Notes: generated by a model not told the origin, from the letters alone. 64,000 bases of DNA from Bradyrhizobium manausense (GCF_001440035.1 NZ_LJYG01000026.1:97844-161843), one strand, 5' to 3'. Positions 16,873 through 25,681 are shown, counted from the first letter of the stretch. Translations and numbers: made by a program.

Positions 16873-17628
16873 ATGCTGAAGCTTGATCACAAAGCGCACC
16901 TCCTTCTGGCCACGGTGTTCGTGCTCGCGCACGCTTCGCCTGTGCTCGGGCTGGACGAACCGAAGCCGTCGAAGCCGCTCAATCTGCTCTCGTTCGCACG
17001 CGCTCGCGCGCCCGGGCCGCAGAGGTCGCATGCACAGGCAGCGTCTGTTCCAGGCGATAATTCGCGGGCCACGGCCTGGGCGGCCGAGGATTCAGGGCCC
17101 GCCACCACCGGTGCGGTGCCCGAAGCGGCCGCTCCAGCACCGGCTCCCGTTCCGGCGCGTCCGGCGAAGTCAGGCGGCGGCATGGCGCCGCCGAAGCCGG
17201 TGCCGGCACAAACCGCTGCGCCCGCGGACAACGAAGTCGCGCTGTTCTGTAGCAACGTCGCCGATCCAGCCGTCGACGCCAGGCTCGCCTGGCAGCTGAA
17301 AGAGCTGGAGAAGGCCGAGAACCTGCTGCGCGAGCGGATCGCCGAAGTCGAGGCCAAGCGGGCCGAGTATGAGAAGTGGATGGCGCTCCGCGACGACTTC
17401 CTGAAGAAGGCCGAAGCCAGCGTCGTCGAGATCTACTCGCGCATGAAGCCGGACGCGGCCGCGACCCAGATCGGGGGCATGGCGGACGAAACAGCCGCGG
17501 CGGTTCTTGCAAAGTTGAGCCCGAGGAGCTCGAGCGCGATTTTCAACGAGATGGAGACCGGGCGCGCAGCGCATCTCGCTGACCTGCTCGGTGGAATGCG
17601 TCGCGTGGATGACGGGAAGACCAAGTAA
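16873..17628 (+). CDS. motE: MotE-like periplasmic chaperone
   Basis: In Sinorhizobium MotE is a periplasmic chaperone for MotC. This 251-residue protein has a signal peptide ending near SPVLG, a Pro/Ala-rich linker (about residues 35-115), a coiled coil (ARLAWQLKELEKAENLLRER, continuing through EVEAKRAEYEKWM) and a C-terminal MgtE-N-like domain (YSRMKPDAAATQIGGMADET), the MotE layout. Cys in LFCSN could form a disulphide. It stands between flgI and flgH, abutting flgH with no gap. motC is at 26998. Confidence 0.8.
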   Translation: MLKLDHKAHLLLATVFVLAHASPVLGLDEPKPSKPLNLLSFARARAPGPQRSHAQAASVPGDNSRATAWAAEDSGPATTGAVPEAAAPAPAPVPARPAKSGGGMAPPKPVPAQTAAPADNEVALFCSNVADPAVDARLAWQLKELEKAENLLRERIAEVEAKRAEYEKWMALRDDFLKKAEASVVEIYSRMKPDAAATQIGGMADETAAAVLAKLSPRSSSAIFNEMETGRAAHLADLLGGMRRVDDGKTK

Positions 17629-18324
17629 ATGAAGACGCCATGCCTCATCCTGTCGCTGTTGCTTCTCGCCGGGTGCTCGCATGATCCGGCAGAAATCCTG
17701 ACCGGCCCGAAGCTGTCGCCCGTGGGCAGCGGCCTGAGGACGCCGGCCGAGCCTATTCCGGTGACGCCCCGCGTGCACCAGCCCGTTAGCTATCGCTCGA
17801 CCTGGGACGACGGTACCGATCTCTACCGCGATCCCCGTGCGCGCCGCGTCGGCGACGTCGTGACGGTGATCATCTCGATGCAGGACAAGGCCAAGCTCGA
17901 CAATAAGACCGATCGCTCGCGCGATTCGCAGATCCAGTTCGGGTTGAACTGGCTGATGGACGTCGCAGGATGGAAGGACAAAGGCCAGGCCAACGCCAAT
18001 CTCAACACCAATACGCAGATCAAAGGCAACGGGCAGATCGACCGCTCCGAAGATATCAAGCTTTCCATCGCGGCCGTCGTCACCGACGTGCTGCCGAACG
18101 GAAACATGATGATCAGCGGCTCGCAGGAGTTCGGCATCAACACGGAGATGCGCGTGCTCAATGTCGGCGGCATCGTGCGTCCACGGGATATTTCGCGAAC
18201 CAACACGATCTCCTACGAGAAGATCGCCGAGGCGCGCGTGTCCTATGGTGGTCGCGGAAATCTGTCTGACGTGCAGCAGCCTGGTTGGGGACACCGGATC
18301 TATGATGCAGTGGCACCGTTCTGA
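17629..18324 (+). CDS. flgH: Flagellar L-ring lipoprotein FlgH
   Basis: FlgH forms the outer-membrane L ring. The 231-residue protein has a lipoprotein signal with lipobox LAGC (Cys about residue 16), the DLYRDPRARRVGDVVTVIIS region and the C-terminal VLNVGGIVRPRDISRTNTIS segment, all FlgH hallmarks. The start codon directly follows the motE stop codon, so translation is probably coupled. Confidence 0.96.
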   Translation: MKTPCLILSLLLLAGCSHDPAEILTGPKLSPVGSGLRTPAEPIPVTPRVHQPVSYRSTWDDGTDLYRDPRARRVGDVVTVIISMQDKAKLDNKTDRSRDSQIQFGLNWLMDVAGWKDKGQANANLNTNTQIKGNGQIDRSEDIKLSIAAVVTDVLPNGNMMISGSQEFGINTEMRVLNVGGIVRPRDISRTNTISYEKIAEARVSYGGRGNLSDVQQPGWGHRIYDAVAPF

Positions 18325-18354
18325 GGCTCGCGCGTCGTGGGAGCGGGGGGCGTC

Positions 18355-18798
18355 ATGCGCCTGATCGCGGCCATCGTCGTGCTGACCTTGATCGCGATAG
18401 GCGCCGGCGCGCTTGCTGGCCTGCATCTGTTCGCCGCCGCCGAGCGCGTCGCCGATGCAAAGAAGGGCGCTACCCCGCCGCCGGTCGCGTCGAGCTATTC
18501 GGGAAGCGCGCGGCTGAGAAAGCTGTCACCGATCGTGACCAATCTTGCGGCCCCAGCCAACAACTGGGCCCGGGTCGAGGCCTCCATGGTGACCGACAGC
18601 ATGAGTGACGAGGACGCCGGCATCCTCGCTGCCCATATCAGCGAGGACATCGTCACCTATCTCCGCTCGGCCTCGGCCACGCAGTTCGAAGGCACGCGAG
18701 GGCTTCAGCATCTGCGCGACGATCTGTCCGAACGCGCCAGCATCCGCTCGTCCGGCAAGGTCCGCGAATTGATCATTGAGACGTTGGTGATCCAGTGA
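18355..18798 (+). CDS. fliL: Flagellar basal-body-associated protein FliL
   Basis: FliL is a single-pass inner-membrane protein that surrounds and supports the stators. Started at ATG 18355 (after GAGCGGGGGG) it has 147 residues with one membrane helix (LIAAIVVLTLIAIGAGALAG) and the periplasmic FliL domain ending in KVRELIIETLVIQ. GTG 18337 would add six residues. It overlaps fliP by 4 bases. A second, more diverged FliL-like protein is at 39853. Confidence 0.85.
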   Translation: MRLIAAIVVLTLIAIGAGALAGLHLFAAAERVADAKKGATPPPVASSYSGSARLRKLSPIVTNLAAPANNWARVEASMVTDSMSDEDAGILAAHISEDIVTYLRSASATQFEGTRGLQHLRDDLSERASIRSSGKVRELIIETLVIQ

Positions 18799-19535
18799 AA
18801 TTGAGAGTCCTGCTGCTCGCATTGCTGCTGGTCGTGCTGCCCGAAGTGGCATTCGCCCAGATCCCGGACCTCAACTCGCTGCTGCCGCCGGGCAACGGCT
18901 CGACCAGCGGCCGCATCATCCAGCTCATGGCGCTGCTGACGGTGCTGTCCGTCGCACCGGGACTGCTGATCATGGTGACGAGCTTTACCCGCTTCGCCGT
19001 CGCGCTGTCGTTCCTGCGCGCCGGGCTCGGACTTCAGACGACGCCTCCGAACCTCGTGCTGATCAGCCTCGCACTGTTCATGACCTTCTACGTCATGGCA
19101 CCGACTTTCGATCGCGCCTGGGAGACCGGCGTGCAGCCGCTGATGAAGAACGAGATCTCGGAGGAGGACGCCTATCTGAAGATCAGCGATCCGTTCCGCG
19201 AGTTCATGCTGGCACACGTCCGGGACAAGGATCTGCAGACGTTCGACTCGCTCGCAGCAGAAAGCTTTCGCAAGAAGTTCGACGACAAGCGCATCGACAT
19301 GCGCGTCATCATCCCGGCCTTCATGATCTCCGAGCTCCGGCGTTCGTTCGAGATCGGTTTCCTCATCATCCTGCCGTTCCTCGTCATCGACATGATCGTG
19401 GCGACGCTGACCATGTCGATGGGCATGATGATGATGCCGCCGTCGATCCTCGCGCTGCCGTTCAAGGTGCTGTTCTTCGTGCTGATCGACGGCTGGAATC
19501 TGCTTGCTTCCGGACTGGTACGATCCTTCTCGTGA
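18795..19535 (+). CDS. fliP: Flagellar export gate protein FliP
   Basis: FliP forms the core of the export gate with FliQ and FliR. The 246-residue protein starts with GTG 18795 overlapping fliL, has a cleavable signal (LLLALLLVVLPEVAFA), the SFTRFAVALSFLRAGLGLQT segment and the C-terminal PFLVIDMIVATLTMSMGMMM segment of the FliP family. It ends the flgB block; no fliO is seen before it. Confidence 0.97.
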   Translation: MKLRVLLLALLLVVLPEVAFAQIPDLNSLLPPGNGSTSGRIIQLMALLTVLSVAPGLLIMVTSFTRFAVALSFLRAGLGLQTTPPNLVLISLALFMTFYVMAPTFDRAWETGVQPLMKNEISEEDAYLKISDPFREFMLAHVRDKDLQTFDSLAAESFRKKFDDKRIDMRVIIPAFMISELRRSFEIGFLIILPFLVIDMIVATLTMSMGMMMMPPSILALPFKVLFFVLIDGWNLLASGLVRSFS

Positions 19536-19688
19536 GGGCGATCACCGGCCCACGAGAATCGTTAAGGTTAGTAAAGAGTAATATTAACCATATGATTTTG
19601 CTGATGAATTCAATCCAGCTTTAATCCGGAAGCAAGATTCGGCGTGCTAGCAATGCGGCACGGCGGGTTGGACCCTATCCACATCAGT
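19536..19688 (+). promoter_or_regulatory. Upstream region of flagellin gene 1
   Basis: This region after fliP contains an AT-rich segment (19562-19590) with GGTTA/TAACC arms, unusual for the locus. Just before the leader, CGGCGGGTTGGA (19671-19682) aligns with CGACAGGTTGGG and CGGCAGGTTGAG found at the same place before flagellins 2 and 3, so all three genes share an upstream block as well as the leader. I could not assign a promoter class. Confidence 0.5.
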
Positions 19689-19739
19689 CCAAAGGCATGA
19701 TGCCGCCCCTCCGTACCGGTGGAAGCCCGGTATGTCCCC
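19689..19739 (+). ncRNA. Flagellin mRNA leader element, copy 1
   Basis: About 51 bases (from CCAAAGGCATGATGCCGCC to GCCCGGTATGTCCC) are repeated before all three flagellin genes, always 30-40 bases before the start codon. GGCATGATGCC can form a short hairpin and TACCGG/CCGGTA a second one. It resembles the flg-Rhizobiales RNA motif described upstream of flagellin genes, from memory. As a leader it probably controls flagellin mRNA stability or translation. This copy differs from the others in its second loop (GGTGGAAGCCCGG). Confidence 0.75.
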
Positions 19740-19777
19740 TCGTGAAAATGTAACGCGTACATAAAGGGACATTCGCA

Positions 19778-20683
19778 ATGTCAAGCCTGCTTACGAACTC
19801 GACCGCCATGACCGCACTCCAGACCCTGCGGTCTGTGAGCTCCCAACTCGCCAACACGCAGACCCGCATTTCCACCGGCCAGCGCGTCTCGACCGCCTCC
19901 GACAACGCCGCCTACTGGTCGATCGCGACCTCGATGCGCGCCGACAACGCTGCGCTCTCCGCGGTCTCAGATTCGCTCGGTCTGTCGGCCGCGACGGTCG
20001 ATACTGAATATACTGCTCTGACCTCTGTTGTCGGTGACAGCAACGGCGGCCTGACCAAGCTGCAGTCGCTGCTGGTGGAAGCCAAGACGGCTGGTATCGA
20101 CCGCACCAAGATTCAGGCTGACGTCACCCAGATCCAGCAGCAGATGCAGGCGACCGCGGCTGCGGCGACCTTCAACGGCGTGAATTGGCTGAGCACGACG
20201 ACGGCAACGCCGACGACGGTCAACCTGGTGTCGTCCTATTCGCGCGTTGGCGGCACGCCGACCACCGGCTCCATCGCCCTGACCGTCGCCAACTACTCGC
20301 TCTATACCTCGTCGACCAGCGGCATCCTGGACAAGGTGAGCGGCGGTTCGTCGGTCAACACGATCGACATCAGCACGCTGACGGACTCGGCGGCTGACCA
20401 GACCACGCTCGATGGCTACATCGCGCAGGTCACTGGTGCGATCAACTCCGTGGCTTCGGCCGCGGCGAATCTCGGTGCCGTGAAGAACCGTATCTCGACC
20501 AACACCGACTTCGTGAAGTCGCTGATGGACTCGGTGAGCCGCGGTATCGGCCAGCTCGTCGATGCCGACATGAACCAGGAGTCCACCCGTCTGTCGGCCC
20601 TCCAGGTCCAGCAGCAGCTCGGCGTCCAGGCGCTCTCGATCGCCAACAGCAGCAGCCAGAGCATCCTCTCGCTGTTCCGCTAG
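19778..20683 (+). CDS. Flagellin 1 (lateral-type)
   Basis: Filament subunit, 301 residues, secreted through the flagellar export system. N-terminus SSLLTNSTAMTALQTLRSVS and C-terminus QALSIANSSSQSILSLFR are the conserved D0/D1 helices of flagellins; RISTGQRVSTASDNAAYWSI is the typical N-terminal D1 segment. The middle is a short variable region, as expected for small rhizobial flagellins. AAAGGGA precedes the ATG by 7-8 bases. It is the most diverged of the three tandem copies. Confidence 0.97.
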   Translation: MSSLLTNSTAMTALQTLRSVSSQLANTQTRISTGQRVSTASDNAAYWSIATSMRADNAALSAVSDSLGLSAATVDTEYTALTSVVGDSNGGLTKLQSLLVEAKTAGIDRTKIQADVTQIQQQMQATAAAATFNGVNWLSTTTATPTTVNLVSSYSRVGGTPTTGSIALTVANYSLYTSSTSGILDKVSGGSSVNTIDISTLTDSAADQTTLDGYIAQVTGAINSVASAAANLGAVKNRISTNTDFVKSLMDSVSRGIGQLVDADMNQESTRLSALQVQQQLGVQALSIANSSSQSILSLFR

Positions 20684-20701
20684 GTCCGACGACAATCTGA
20701 G

Positions 20702-20735
20702 GGGCCGCGCTTCTCGCGAAGCGCGGCCCTTTCGT
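20702..20735 (+). terminator. Rho-independent terminator after flagellin 1
   Basis: GGCCGCGCTTCTCGCGAAGCGCGGCC is a strong hairpin (arms GGCCGCGCTTC/GAAGCGCGGCC) followed by CTTTCGTTT. It ends the flagellin 1 transcript, so flagellin 2 needs its own promoter. Confidence 0.9.
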
Positions 20736-20869
20736 TTGAAGCAACGTCAAGCGCACGCCGAAACTTTGGCTTCGCTGTTGCGGCGAAGACACAGAGCCGC
20801 AAGCCCCGCACAAGCTTCGAGCGTTACGGTCGCCGTACGACAGGTTGGGCCCTCAACGCGCTTGCGCAG

Positions 20870-20920
20870 CCCAAAGGCATGACGCCGCCCTGTCGTACCG
20901 GTGCAAGTCCGGTATGTCCC
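20870..20920 (+). ncRNA. Flagellin mRNA leader element, copy 2
   Basis: The same 51-base element (CCCAAAGGCATGACGCCGCC to GGTATGTCCC), 32 bases before flagellin 2. Differences from copy 3 include A-C for A-T in the first loop and GTGCAAGTCCGG in the second; the hairpin arms TACCGG/CCGGTA are intact. It is preceded by CGACAGGTTGGG, part of the shared upstream block. Confidence 0.78.
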
Positions 20921-20952
20921 CAAAACAACTCGATCTTCAAAGGGACATCAAA

Positions 20953-21861
20953 ATGGGTTCTAGCCTTCTCACCAACTCCGCCGCCATGACCGCGCTGCAG
21001 ACGCTGCGCAACGTCAGCTCCAGCCTGCAGACCACGGAAAACCGCATCTCGACCGGTCAGCGCGTCGCCACCGCGTCGGACAACGCCGCCTACTGGTCGA
21101 TCGCAACTTCGATGCGCGCCGACAACGCCGCGCTTTCCGCCGTCTCCGACTCGCTCGGTCTGTCGGCTGCGACCGTCGACACCGAATATACCGCTCTGAC
21201 CTCGGTTGTCGGCGACAGCACCGGCGGCCTGACCAAGCTGCAGTCGCTGCTGGTCGAAGCCAAGACCGCCGGTATCGACCGCACCAAGATCCAGGCCGAC
21301 ATCACCCAGATCCAGCAGCAGATGAAGGGCACCGCGGGTGCGGCAACCTTCAACGGCGTCAACTGGTTGAGCACGACGACGGCCACCCCGGCGACCTTCG
21401 ACCTGGTGTCGTCGTTCTCGCGCGTCGGCGGCACGCCCACCATCGGCTCGATCACGCTGACGATCTCCAACTACTCTCTCTATACCTCGTCCACCAGCGG
21501 CATCCTCGACAAGGTGAGCGGCGGTGCATCGGTGGACACGATCGACATCAGCACGCTGACCGATTCGGCAGCCGACCAGACCACGCTCAGCGGTTACATC
21601 TCGCAGGTCACCGCCGCGATCAACTCGGTGGCTTCGGCTGCCGCCGACCTCGGTGCCGTCAAGAACCGCCTCGCGACCAACACCGACTTCGTCAAGACCT
21701 TGATGGACTCCGTGAACCGCGGTGTCGGCCAGCTCGTCGACGCTGACATGAACGCGGAATCCACCCGCCTGCAGGCGCTCCAGACCCAGCAGCAGCTCGG
21801 CGTCCAGGCGCTGTCGATCGCCAACCAGAACAGCCAGAGCATCCTCTCGCTGTTCCGCTAA
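20953..21861 (+). CDS. Flagellin 2 (lateral-type)
   Basis: Filament subunit of 302 residues; ATG 20953 follows AAAGGGACATCAAA, and the extension back to 20845 would run through the leader. D0/D1 helices are SSLLTNSAAMTALQTLRNVS and QALSIANQNSQSILSLFR. By eye it differs from flagellin 3 at only about eleven positions and from flagellin 1 at many more, so copies 2 and 3 arose or were homogenised recently. Confidence 0.97.
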   Translation: MGSSLLTNSAAMTALQTLRNVSSSLQTTENRISTGQRVATASDNAAYWSIATSMRADNAALSAVSDSLGLSAATVDTEYTALTSVVGDSTGGLTKLQSLLVEAKTAGIDRTKIQADITQIQQQMKGTAGAATFNGVNWLSTTTATPATFDLVSSFSRVGGTPTIGSITLTISNYSLYTSSTSGILDKVSGGASVDTIDISTLTDSAADQTTLSGYISQVTAAINSVASAAADLGAVKNRLATNTDFVKTLMDSVNRGVGQLVDADMNAESTRLQALQTQQQLGVQALSIANQNSQSILSLFR

Positions 21862-21880
21862 CCCTGAACGCGACCCGAGG

Positions 21881-21913
21881 GAGCCGCGCTTCTCGCGAAG
21901 CGCGGCTCTTTCA
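21881..21913 (+). terminator. Rho-independent terminator after flagellin 2
   Basis: GAGCCGCGCTTCTCGCGAAGCGCGGCTC followed by TTTCACTTT. The stem-loop core is identical to the terminator after flagellin 1, showing that the duplicated unit included the terminator. Confidence 0.9.
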
Positions 21914-22063
21914 CTTTGCGTACGTTGTTGGCGTGCCGGGAAAATCCCGACTTGGCGCCCCGAACTGTCGCTCCTCCCCGGTGCACTCACAGCGCCACAA
22001 GCTTCGCGCAAACTTCGCGTGCTATCGCCGCCGTTACGGCAGGTTGAGCGCGCTTTTTTGCAG

Positions 22064-22114
22064 CCCAAAGGCATGATGCCGCCCTGTCGTACCGGTGCAA
22101 GCCCGGTATGTCCC
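22064..22114 (+). ncRNA. Flagellin mRNA leader element, copy 3
   Basis: The third copy of the 51-base element (CCCAAAGGCATGATGCCGCC to CCCGGTATGTCCC), 34 bases before flagellin 3. Stems GGCAT/ATGCC and TACCGG/CCGGTA are intact. It is preceded by a T-run (CTTTTTTG, about 22053-22060) and by CGGCAGGTTGAG of the shared upstream block. Confidence 0.78.
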
Positions 22115-22148
22115 AACAATTTCAAGTCGTTTTCAGGGGACGTCAAAC

Positions 22149-23057
22149 ATGAGTTCTAGCCTTCTCACCAACTCCGCAGCAATGACCGCGCTGCAGACGC
22201 TGCGCAACGTCAGCTCCAATCTGCAGACCACCGAAAACCGGATCTCGACCGGCCAGCGCGTCGCCACCGCGTCGGATAACGCCGCCTATTGGTCAATTGC
22301 GACCTCGATGCGCGCCGACAACGCCGCGCTCTCCGCCGTCTCCGACTCGCTCGGTCTGTCGGCTGCGACCGTCGACACCGAATACACCGCGCTGACCGCC
22401 GTTGTCGGCGACAGCACCGGCGGCCTGACCAAGCTGCAGTCGCTGCTGGTGGAGGCCAAGACCGCCGGTATCGACCGCACCAAGATCCAGGCCGACATCA
22501 CCCAGATCCAGCAGCAGATGAAGGGCACCGCCGCGGCGGCGACCTTCAACGGCGTGAACTGGCTGAGCACGACGACGGCGACGCCCGCGACGTTCGACCT
22601 GGTGTCCTCGTTTTCGCGCGTCGGTGGCACGCCGACCATCGGCTCCATCACGCTGACGATCTCGAACTACTCGCTCTACACCTCGTCCACCAGCGGCATC
22701 CTGGACAAGGTGAGTGCTGGCGCATCGGTCGACACGATCAGCATCTCAACGCTGACCGACTCGGCAGCCGACCAGGCCACGCTCGACGGTTACATCACGC
22801 AGGTCACGGCCGCGATCAACTCGGTAGCCTCGGCTGCCGCCGACCTCGGCGCCGTCAAGAACCGCCTCGCGACCAACACCGACTTCGTCAAGACCCTGAT
22901 GGACTCGGTGACCCGCGGTGTCGGCCAGCTTGTTGACGCCGACATGAACGCGGAATCCACCCGCCTGCAGGCGCTCCAGACCCAGCAGCAGCTCGGCGTC
23001 CAGGCGCTGTCGATCGCCAACCAGAATAGCCAGAGCATCCTCTCGCTGTTCAAGTAA
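22149..23057 (+). CDS. Flagellin 3 (lateral-type)
   Basis: Filament subunit of 302 residues; ATG 22149 follows CAGGGGACGTCAAAC. Sequence is nearly that of flagellin 2, with changes concentrated in the middle and near the C-terminus (for example SVTRGVGQ for SVNRGVGQ and a final LFK instead of LFR). Three flagellins in tandem may allow composite filaments or high expression. Confidence 0.97.
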   Translation: MSSSLLTNSAAMTALQTLRNVSSNLQTTENRISTGQRVATASDNAAYWSIATSMRADNAALSAVSDSLGLSAATVDTEYTALTAVVGDSTGGLTKLQSLLVEAKTAGIDRTKIQADITQIQQQMKGTAAAATFNGVNWLSTTTATPATFDLVSSFSRVGGTPTIGSITLTISNYSLYTSSTSGILDKVSAGASVDTISISTLTDSAADQATLDGYITQVTAAINSVASAAADLGAVKNRLATNTDFVKTLMDSVTRGVGQLVDADMNAESTRLQALQTQQQLGVQALSIANQNSQSILSLFK

Positions 23058-23074
23058 GCCTCGGCTTCGAAAGC

Positions 23075-23104
23075 GACCGTGCTCCCTTGGGAGCACGGTC
23101 CCGC
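23075..23104 (+). terminator. Hairpin terminator after flagellin 3
   Basis: GACCGTGCTCCCTTGGGAGCACGGTC is a perfect 11-base-pair stem with a 4-base loop. It differs in sequence from the terminators of flagellins 1 and 2 and lacks a clear T-run, so intrinsic termination is likely but not certain. Confidence 0.75.
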
Positions 23105-23344
23105 CTCGACCGGCGGACGTGACGGCACATGACGTGCCCGCAATTGATTTCCTGACGCCAGACGTCAAAGCGACGTGTCGTTCGCGCGGGCGCTCGCTCG
23201 TTGCCGTTGAGCCGGTTGCGACGTCTGAACTTCCTGCAAAATTGCAACGCCTCGCCTGCGAAGCGACTTATTCGCATGCTCGCGCAACCCTCAGGCAAGG
23301 TTGGCAGCGGAGTGTCCTTGCCATCCGCATTGGTACGAGGTCAC

Positions 23345-24970
23345 ATGCTCAGTCGCGCGCAGCTACAGCAGCTGCTCAACAATCTGCTGGAACTTGGGCC
23401 GCGACGTCTGATGGCCTTGGGATTGATCGGCTTCGCCGTCCTCGTCACCGTGGTCGGCGGCGCCTATTATCTGAGCCGTCCGGAATACGAAACGCTTTAT
23501 ACCGGCCTCACGCGCGAAGACGTGACACGCATCGGGGCTGCGCTGCGCGAGCAGAACATCACCTTCGATATCAGCGCGGCCGGTGATGCCGTCTCGGTGC
23601 GACCGAGCCAGACCGCGCAAGCGCGAATGCTGCTCGCCGAGAAGGGGCTGCCGACCAGCGCCAATTCCGGTTACGAGCTTTTCGACAAGATCGGTTCGCT
23701 CGGGCTGACTTCATTCATGCAGGAGGTGACAAAGCTTCGTGCACTCGAAGGCGAGATTGCGCGCACCGTTCAGCTGATGAAAGGCGTCAAGGCGGCACGG
23801 GTGCACATCGTGATGCCGGTACGCGGCTCGTTCCGCGCGACGCAACAGCCGCCTTCCGCGTCGGTCGTGCTGCGCACTGACGGTGCGATCGAGGCGCGGA
23901 CGGCGCAGTCGATCCGCCACCTCGTCGCGGCCGCCATTCCCGGCATGACGCGCGACAAGGTCACGGTGCTCGATGCCGACGGCTCGATGCTGCTGGCGGA
24001 GGAAGACGAGGCCAGCGCCGCGCCGACCAAGATGGCGAGCCTTCAGAAGACCGTCGGCGGAATGGTGCAGGAGAACATCCGCAAGGCGCTGACGCCCTAT
24101 CTGGGGCTGGACAATTTCGAGGTCAGCGTCGCGCCCCAGCTCTCGACCGACAAGCGCCAGATCAACGAGACGGTCTACGATCCGGAGACACGCGCCGAGC
24201 GTTCCGTACGCAACGTTCGCGAAAACGAGAAGTCATCGAACGCCGACCGCTCGACGCCGACGACGGTCCAGCAAAACCTGCCGGACCAGCAGGTCAATGC
24301 CGGCGGCACCAAGAATTCCAGCGAGGACAAGACCCGCCGCGAGGACGTCACCAATTTCGAGGTCTCGTCCAAGACCACGACAACGGTCAGTGACGGCTAC
24401 TCGGTCAAGAAGCTCTTCATCGCCGTGCTGGTCAACCGGGCTCGGCTGGTCGCCGACCTCGGCGACAAGACCAACCAGGCCATCGTCGACAGCAAGCTCG
24501 CCGAGATCAGCCAGCTGGCGGCAACCGCCGGCGGATTGGACAAGACGCGCGGCGACCAGATCCAGGTGACGGCGGTCGACTTCGTGGAGGGCTCGCGCGA
24601 TCTGGCGCCGGTGCCGCCGATCAGCTTTGTCGAGATGATGAACAAGCAGCTCGGCAGCGTGATCAACGCGGTGACCATCCTGGCCGTCGCTTCGATGCTG
24701 GTCTGGTTCGGGCTCCGGCCGGCGGTCAACGGCATCCTGACCCATCGTGCAGCGCAGGAACAGAGCGAGGCGGCCGAAGCCGCTGAACTCGAAGCTGCCA
24801 CGGCCCTCGCTTTGGCTGAGAGCCACGACCCCGAGCTCAATCTCGTCGAGGACCTCGAAGGCAAGATGCAGCGTACGCCGCAGAAGCGGCTCGAGCAGAT
24901 CGTCCGCCTCGATCAGATGCAGGCGGCAGCAATCCTTAAGGACTGGATGCGACGCGAGGAGGCGGCATGA
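23345..24970 (+). CDS. fliF: Flagellar MS-ring protein FliF
   Basis: FliF forms the inner-membrane MS ring on which the basal body and export gate are built. Started at ATG 23345 (after ACGAGGTCAC) it has 541 residues: a first membrane helix (ALGLIGFAVLVTVVGGAYYL), the YscJ-like ring domains (QNITFDISAAGDAVSVRPSQ and GYELFDKIGSLGLTSF), a low-complexity middle, a second membrane helix (VINAVTILAVASMLVWFGL) and a C-terminal FliG-binding tail. It opens the long fliF block. The frame extends to 23201 but that part has no family match. Confidence 0.96.
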   Translation: MLSRAQLQQLLNNLLELGPRRLMALGLIGFAVLVTVVGGAYYLSRPEYETLYTGLTREDVTRIGAALREQNITFDISAAGDAVSVRPSQTAQARMLLAEKGLPTSANSGYELFDKIGSLGLTSFMQEVTKLRALEGEIARTVQLMKGVKAARVHIVMPVRGSFRATQQPPSASVVLRTDGAIEARTAQSIRHLVAAAIPGMTRDKVTVLDADGSMLLAEEDEASAAPTKMASLQKTVGGMVQENIRKALTPYLGLDNFEVSVAPQLSTDKRQINETVYDPETRAERSVRNVRENEKSSNADRSTPTTVQQNLPDQQVNAGGTKNSSEDKTRREDVTNFEVSSKTTTTVSDGYSVKKLFIAVLVNRARLVADLGDKTNQAIVDSKLAEISQLAATAGGLDKTRGDQIQVTAVDFVEGSRDLAPVPPISFVEMMNKQLGSVINAVTILAVASMLVWFGLRPAVNGILTHRAAQEQSEAAEAAELEAATALALAESHDPELNLVEDLEGKMQRTPQKRLEQIVRLDQMQAAAILKDWMRREEAA

Positions 24971-25674
24971 ACGCGGCAATCGGAAAACTCCTGACGCAAT
25001 TCGACGCCAACGGCCGGGCCAAGTCACCTCCGGCTCCGCTGCCCAAGGTCCAGGACGTGCTGACGAAGCAGAAGGAGGTTCGGCGCGAGCCGCAGCCCCA
25101 ACCGCAGCGCGGGGAACGCCAGGCACAATCGCAGCCGCAACTTCAATCGCCGCCGCCGGCGTCTGCGCCGGAAGCAGCACCGCTGAACCTTCTCGAAGAC
25201 GCCTATCGGCGCGGCCATGCTGCCGGTGTTGCGGAGGGTGAAGCCAAGCTCGCCGAAGAGCGGGTCCGCAGTGCGATCCGGCTGGGAGAGGAGCGGGCCA
25301 AATGGTCCGACCAGCAGGCCGTCGCGATCGTCAACGGCTTCGACGCGGCCTGCCGCGAGATCGAGAGCAACATCGCAAGCTCGGTGGCTCGGATATTGCT
25401 GCCGTTCCTCGCTGAAGCGGTCCGCGACAGGGCGATCGGATCCCTGGTCGAGCAGATCGCGGCGTTGACCTCGAACTCGCCCGTGTCGGTGTTCCGCGTC
25501 ACCGGCCCCAGCGAGCTCATCGACCTCGTCAGGGCACAACTCAATCTGGCCGGCCGCACCGGTGTCGAATACCAGTCGGCCGACACCGTCGAGGTCCGCG
25601 TCCTTGCCGATCAGACCACGATCGAGACGCGGATCTCGACCTGGGTCGACCGGCTGAACGAGGCGCGCCGGTAG
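24967..25674 (+). CDS. fliH: FliH-like export apparatus regulator
   Basis: FliH holds FliI ATPase at the export gate. This 235-residue protein has a Pro/Gln-rich N-terminus, a segment AAPLNLLEDAYRRGHAAGVA with the small-residue helix expected before the ATPase-binding domain (EGEAKLAEERVRSAIRLGEE), and a C-terminal beta/alpha domain. It is diverged from enteric FliH, so the call leans on position after fliF (4-base overlap) and helix pattern. Confidence 0.75.
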   Translation: MNAAIGKLLTQFDANGRAKSPPAPLPKVQDVLTKQKEVRREPQPQPQRGERQAQSQPQLQSPPPASAPEAAPLNLLEDAYRRGHAAGVAEGEAKLAEERVRSAIRLGEERAKWSDQQAVAIVNGFDAACREIESNIASSVARILLPFLAEAVRDRAIGSLVEQIAALTSNSPVSVFRVTGPSELIDLVRAQLNLAGRTGVEYQSADTVEVRVLADQTTIETRISTWVDRLNEARR

Positions 25675-25681
25675 TCGCACC

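Noticed and set aside
18337..18354. GTG 18337 as fliL start
   Set aside because: ATG 18355 has a purine-rich site in front and places the membrane helix at the N-terminus as usual.
20824..22146. 440-codon minus-strand frame across flagellin 2
   Set aside because: Antisense to a clear flagellin gene and composed of repeated shadow peptides shared with the same strand of the other flagellins.
23201..23344. FliF extension upstream of 23345
   Set aside because: The 48 extra residues do not look like FliF, and ATG 23345 has an ACGAGGT site before it.
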